Shown piece by piece: positions 61,991 through 64,000 of a stretch of 64,000 nucleotides of DNA. The position numbers were made by a program, and so were the translations under genes. The notes under the pieces were generated by a model. That model was not told the origin of the DNA, did no database searches, and worked only from the letters and a program-made list of their open reading frames with translations. How positions within the stretch are numbered: position 1 is the stretch's first letter; each line of letters starts with the position of its first letter. This DNA comes from Anaeromyces robustus (lineage: Eukaryota; Neocallimastigomycota; Neocallimastigomycetes; Neocallimastigales; Neocallimastigaceae): positions 302,501 through 366,500 of the forward strand of contig MCFG01000002.1 in the NCBI GenBank assembly GCA_002104895.1, in the 5' to 3' direction.

Positions 61991-64000
61991 TTAATAATAA
62001 AGAAAGTTTTTCCTTTCTTTTTTTATATTTTATTTTATTTTCCTTTTCATTCGTATTTTCCTGTTTTATTTTTATTTTATATTATTTTATATTATTTTAT
62101 ATTAATTTATAATATTTTTACTTTATTTCATATTTGATTTTAATTATTTAATTCATTTTAAATTTTGACCATTTTTATTTATTTTATTTATTTATTATTC
62201 CTTTAGGAAAATAAAAAAGTTCATTTTTATTAGTATTATTATTTATTAAACCGTTAATTTATTTGTTATTATTAGTTTTACATTTTTAATTATTACTTGT
62301 GTGCCTTTTAATTTCTTTTGGTTTAGTGTGAATGAATGAATCAATTTATAATTTATAATTTATTAATCAATAATTCATTTTTAATATCTTTTAGGATTTT
62401 TGAATCTGAAATTTTTTTTTATATTATATTTATTAAATAATGTATTATATTATATTATATTATATTATATTATTATGCATTAATAATTTTTAATTAAATA
62501 ATATATTTCTGTATTATTTTTTAATATATTTTAGAGTATTAAAAAAATTAAATATATAAAACAATCCAAATAAATAAATTTATTAGATTAATAAATGAAT
62601 TCATCAATAATAATATAAATAAATAAATAATAATAATAATATAATAATATTATTATTATTATATAATAAGGTAAATTATTATTTTTTTATTATTAATTTT
62701 ACTTTAAAATCAAAAAGAATCAATAGGAATAATAGAAAAATGAAAAAAATGAAAAAAAATAAGAGAAGAGTTAATACTTTTATTAATGAATTATTATCTG
62801 TGATATATCTAATATATTATTAATAAAGTTTTTTTTTTTTATATTTTTATATTTTTATTTCTTTATTTTTTATTGTTTTTATTATTTAAAGTTTACTATT
62901 AGGAAAATAGAAAAATTATTAAAAAAAATAATAAAACTCTTTTTTTTTATTTTTTAAACAATGAACTAATTTTATTGTTATATATAACCTAACATTTTTT
63001 CATTTTTATATCCCTTGTTTTACCTATAGAATACTTTCTTTATATAAATTTAATAATTAATCATTAAATCATTAATATTTTATAATAATAAGTTAATATT
63101 AAAATCAATCAATAAATTATATCATCATTTATCTTTAATTTTAATTTTATCTTTTCATTGTTTTAAAAATAAAAATGAAAAAAAAATTATATAGAATATA
63201 AGATTATATAGAATATAAAATTATTTAATAATAATAACTAATAAAATATTTTTTAACCTTTTGACTTCTTTTTTTTTTTATTGGATTTTAATTATTTAAT
63301 ATTTTTTATTATATTTTATTTTATTTTAGAAACAAAAAATTTCCTTAAATATAATTTTTATTATTCTAGGATATATATAGAAAAAAAATGAAACCAAAAC
63401 ATCGAAAAACTTTAAATAAAAAAAAAAAACAGAATTAATAATAAATAATAATTAATAATAATAATTATTTATTAATATTTTTTATTATTAATAATTATTA
63501 ACTTTTTGAAAATTATTTAATCTAATTAATAGAATTAATAGAATTAAACTAAGTTATTAAATAAGATTTACAAATTATAATTTTTTTTATTAATTTTTAT
63601 GTATTAAAAAAAATTAATACATGAAAATTAATACATTAAAATTAACAAAAATATAAAAAAAAATACCAATAAATTAAAAAAAATTAAATCATAAAATAGT
63701 ATTTTTATATATTAATGTTAGAATATGTGACCCAATTAACTGACTGTTAATAATTAATAATTAATTTATAATTAATTAATTATTAAATATATTAAATAAG
63801 AGTATTACATGATTTTTTTTTTTTTTTTTTTTTTAAAAAAAATGTTTATAAAAAAAAATTTATTATTATTATTATTATTTATTATGTATTATGTATTATG
63901 TATACAAATGAATAAATAAATAAATAAACGGCTTATGTTAAAATGTTTATGTTTTATATCATATAAATTATTATGTATACAAAAGTATATATATGGAAAT

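Larger units (their letters stand above)
57757..64000. other. Gene desert, last part: simple A/T DNA
   Basis: No gene is recognised. It contains a GGTGTT repeat near 57823, the (AAT)24 array, a GTAATCT/AGATTAC hairpin near 59955-59972, a GATGATTTT/AAAATCATC stem near 59869-59897, an (AGAAAA)n tract near 61350-61378 and a G/C-containing patch at 61940-61968 between 17-bp direct repeats. The minus-strand open stretch at 60463-60696 is Phe/Ile-rich with no domain. Confidence 0.7.

Noticed and set aside
1-64000. CRISPR arrays, tRNA, rRNA or phage genes
   Set aside because: None of the tandem arrays has unique spacers, and no G/C-containing segment folds as tRNA or matches rRNA.

Overview
ORGANISM. 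The window is extremely A+T-rich (about nine bases in ten by eye), with long A/T homopolymers, (AAT)n, (ATTT)n and (AAAAT)n microsatellites, and almost no recognisable coding sequence. The only two confident genes are short, intronless, bacterial-looking metalloenzymes. They stand out as islands of balanced composition, each preceded by an A-rich or A/C-rich leader. This pattern fits nuclear DNA of an anaerobic gut fungus (Neocallimastigomycota), a group known for very A+T-rich intergenic DNA and many genes acquired from rumen bacteria. Dictyostelids or another A+T-rich protist are not excluded. The assignment is inference; no marker gene or tRNA is present to settle it.

LAYOUT. 1-8.4 kb: simple-sequence A/T DNA with no gene. 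8.56-9.42 kb: an arginase/ureohydrolase-fold enzyme (+). 10.64-14.52 kb: a cluster of three DNA transposons sharing the terminal core GCATTTCGG. The first (10643-12189) holds the decayed C-terminal part of a probable MULE transposase on the minus strand and a four-fold tandem array of its own terminal motif. The other two are short non-autonomous elements (12683-13245 and 13890-14515), inverted relative to each other and carrying an internal minisatellite of different copy number. All three have apparent 8-9 bp target duplications. 14.5-18.3 kb: simple A/T DNA. 18.49-18.88 kb: a YaeR-type VOC (glyoxalase-fold) protein (+). 18.9-64.0 kb: a gene desert of about 45 kb with no convincing coding sequence. 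It does hold an exact 97-bp tandem duplication, a G-biased GTG minisatellite, a 59-nt poly(A) flanked by a 16-bp direct repeat, a 22-bp-arm palindrome, several minisatellites and many back-to-back A-run/T-run junctions.

HOW IT FITS TOGETHER. The two enzymes are about 9 kb apart on the same strand. Nothing in the sequence links them in one pathway; each looks like an independently transcribed single gene, probably of bacterial origin. I found no multi-gene system, CRISPR array, rRNA or tRNA. The most unusual structure is the transposon cluster. The other open frames in the window are low-complexity Phe/Ile/Tyr/Asn/Lys translations of A/T repeats; those checked open on TTG or run through a repeat, and they are not annotated as genes.
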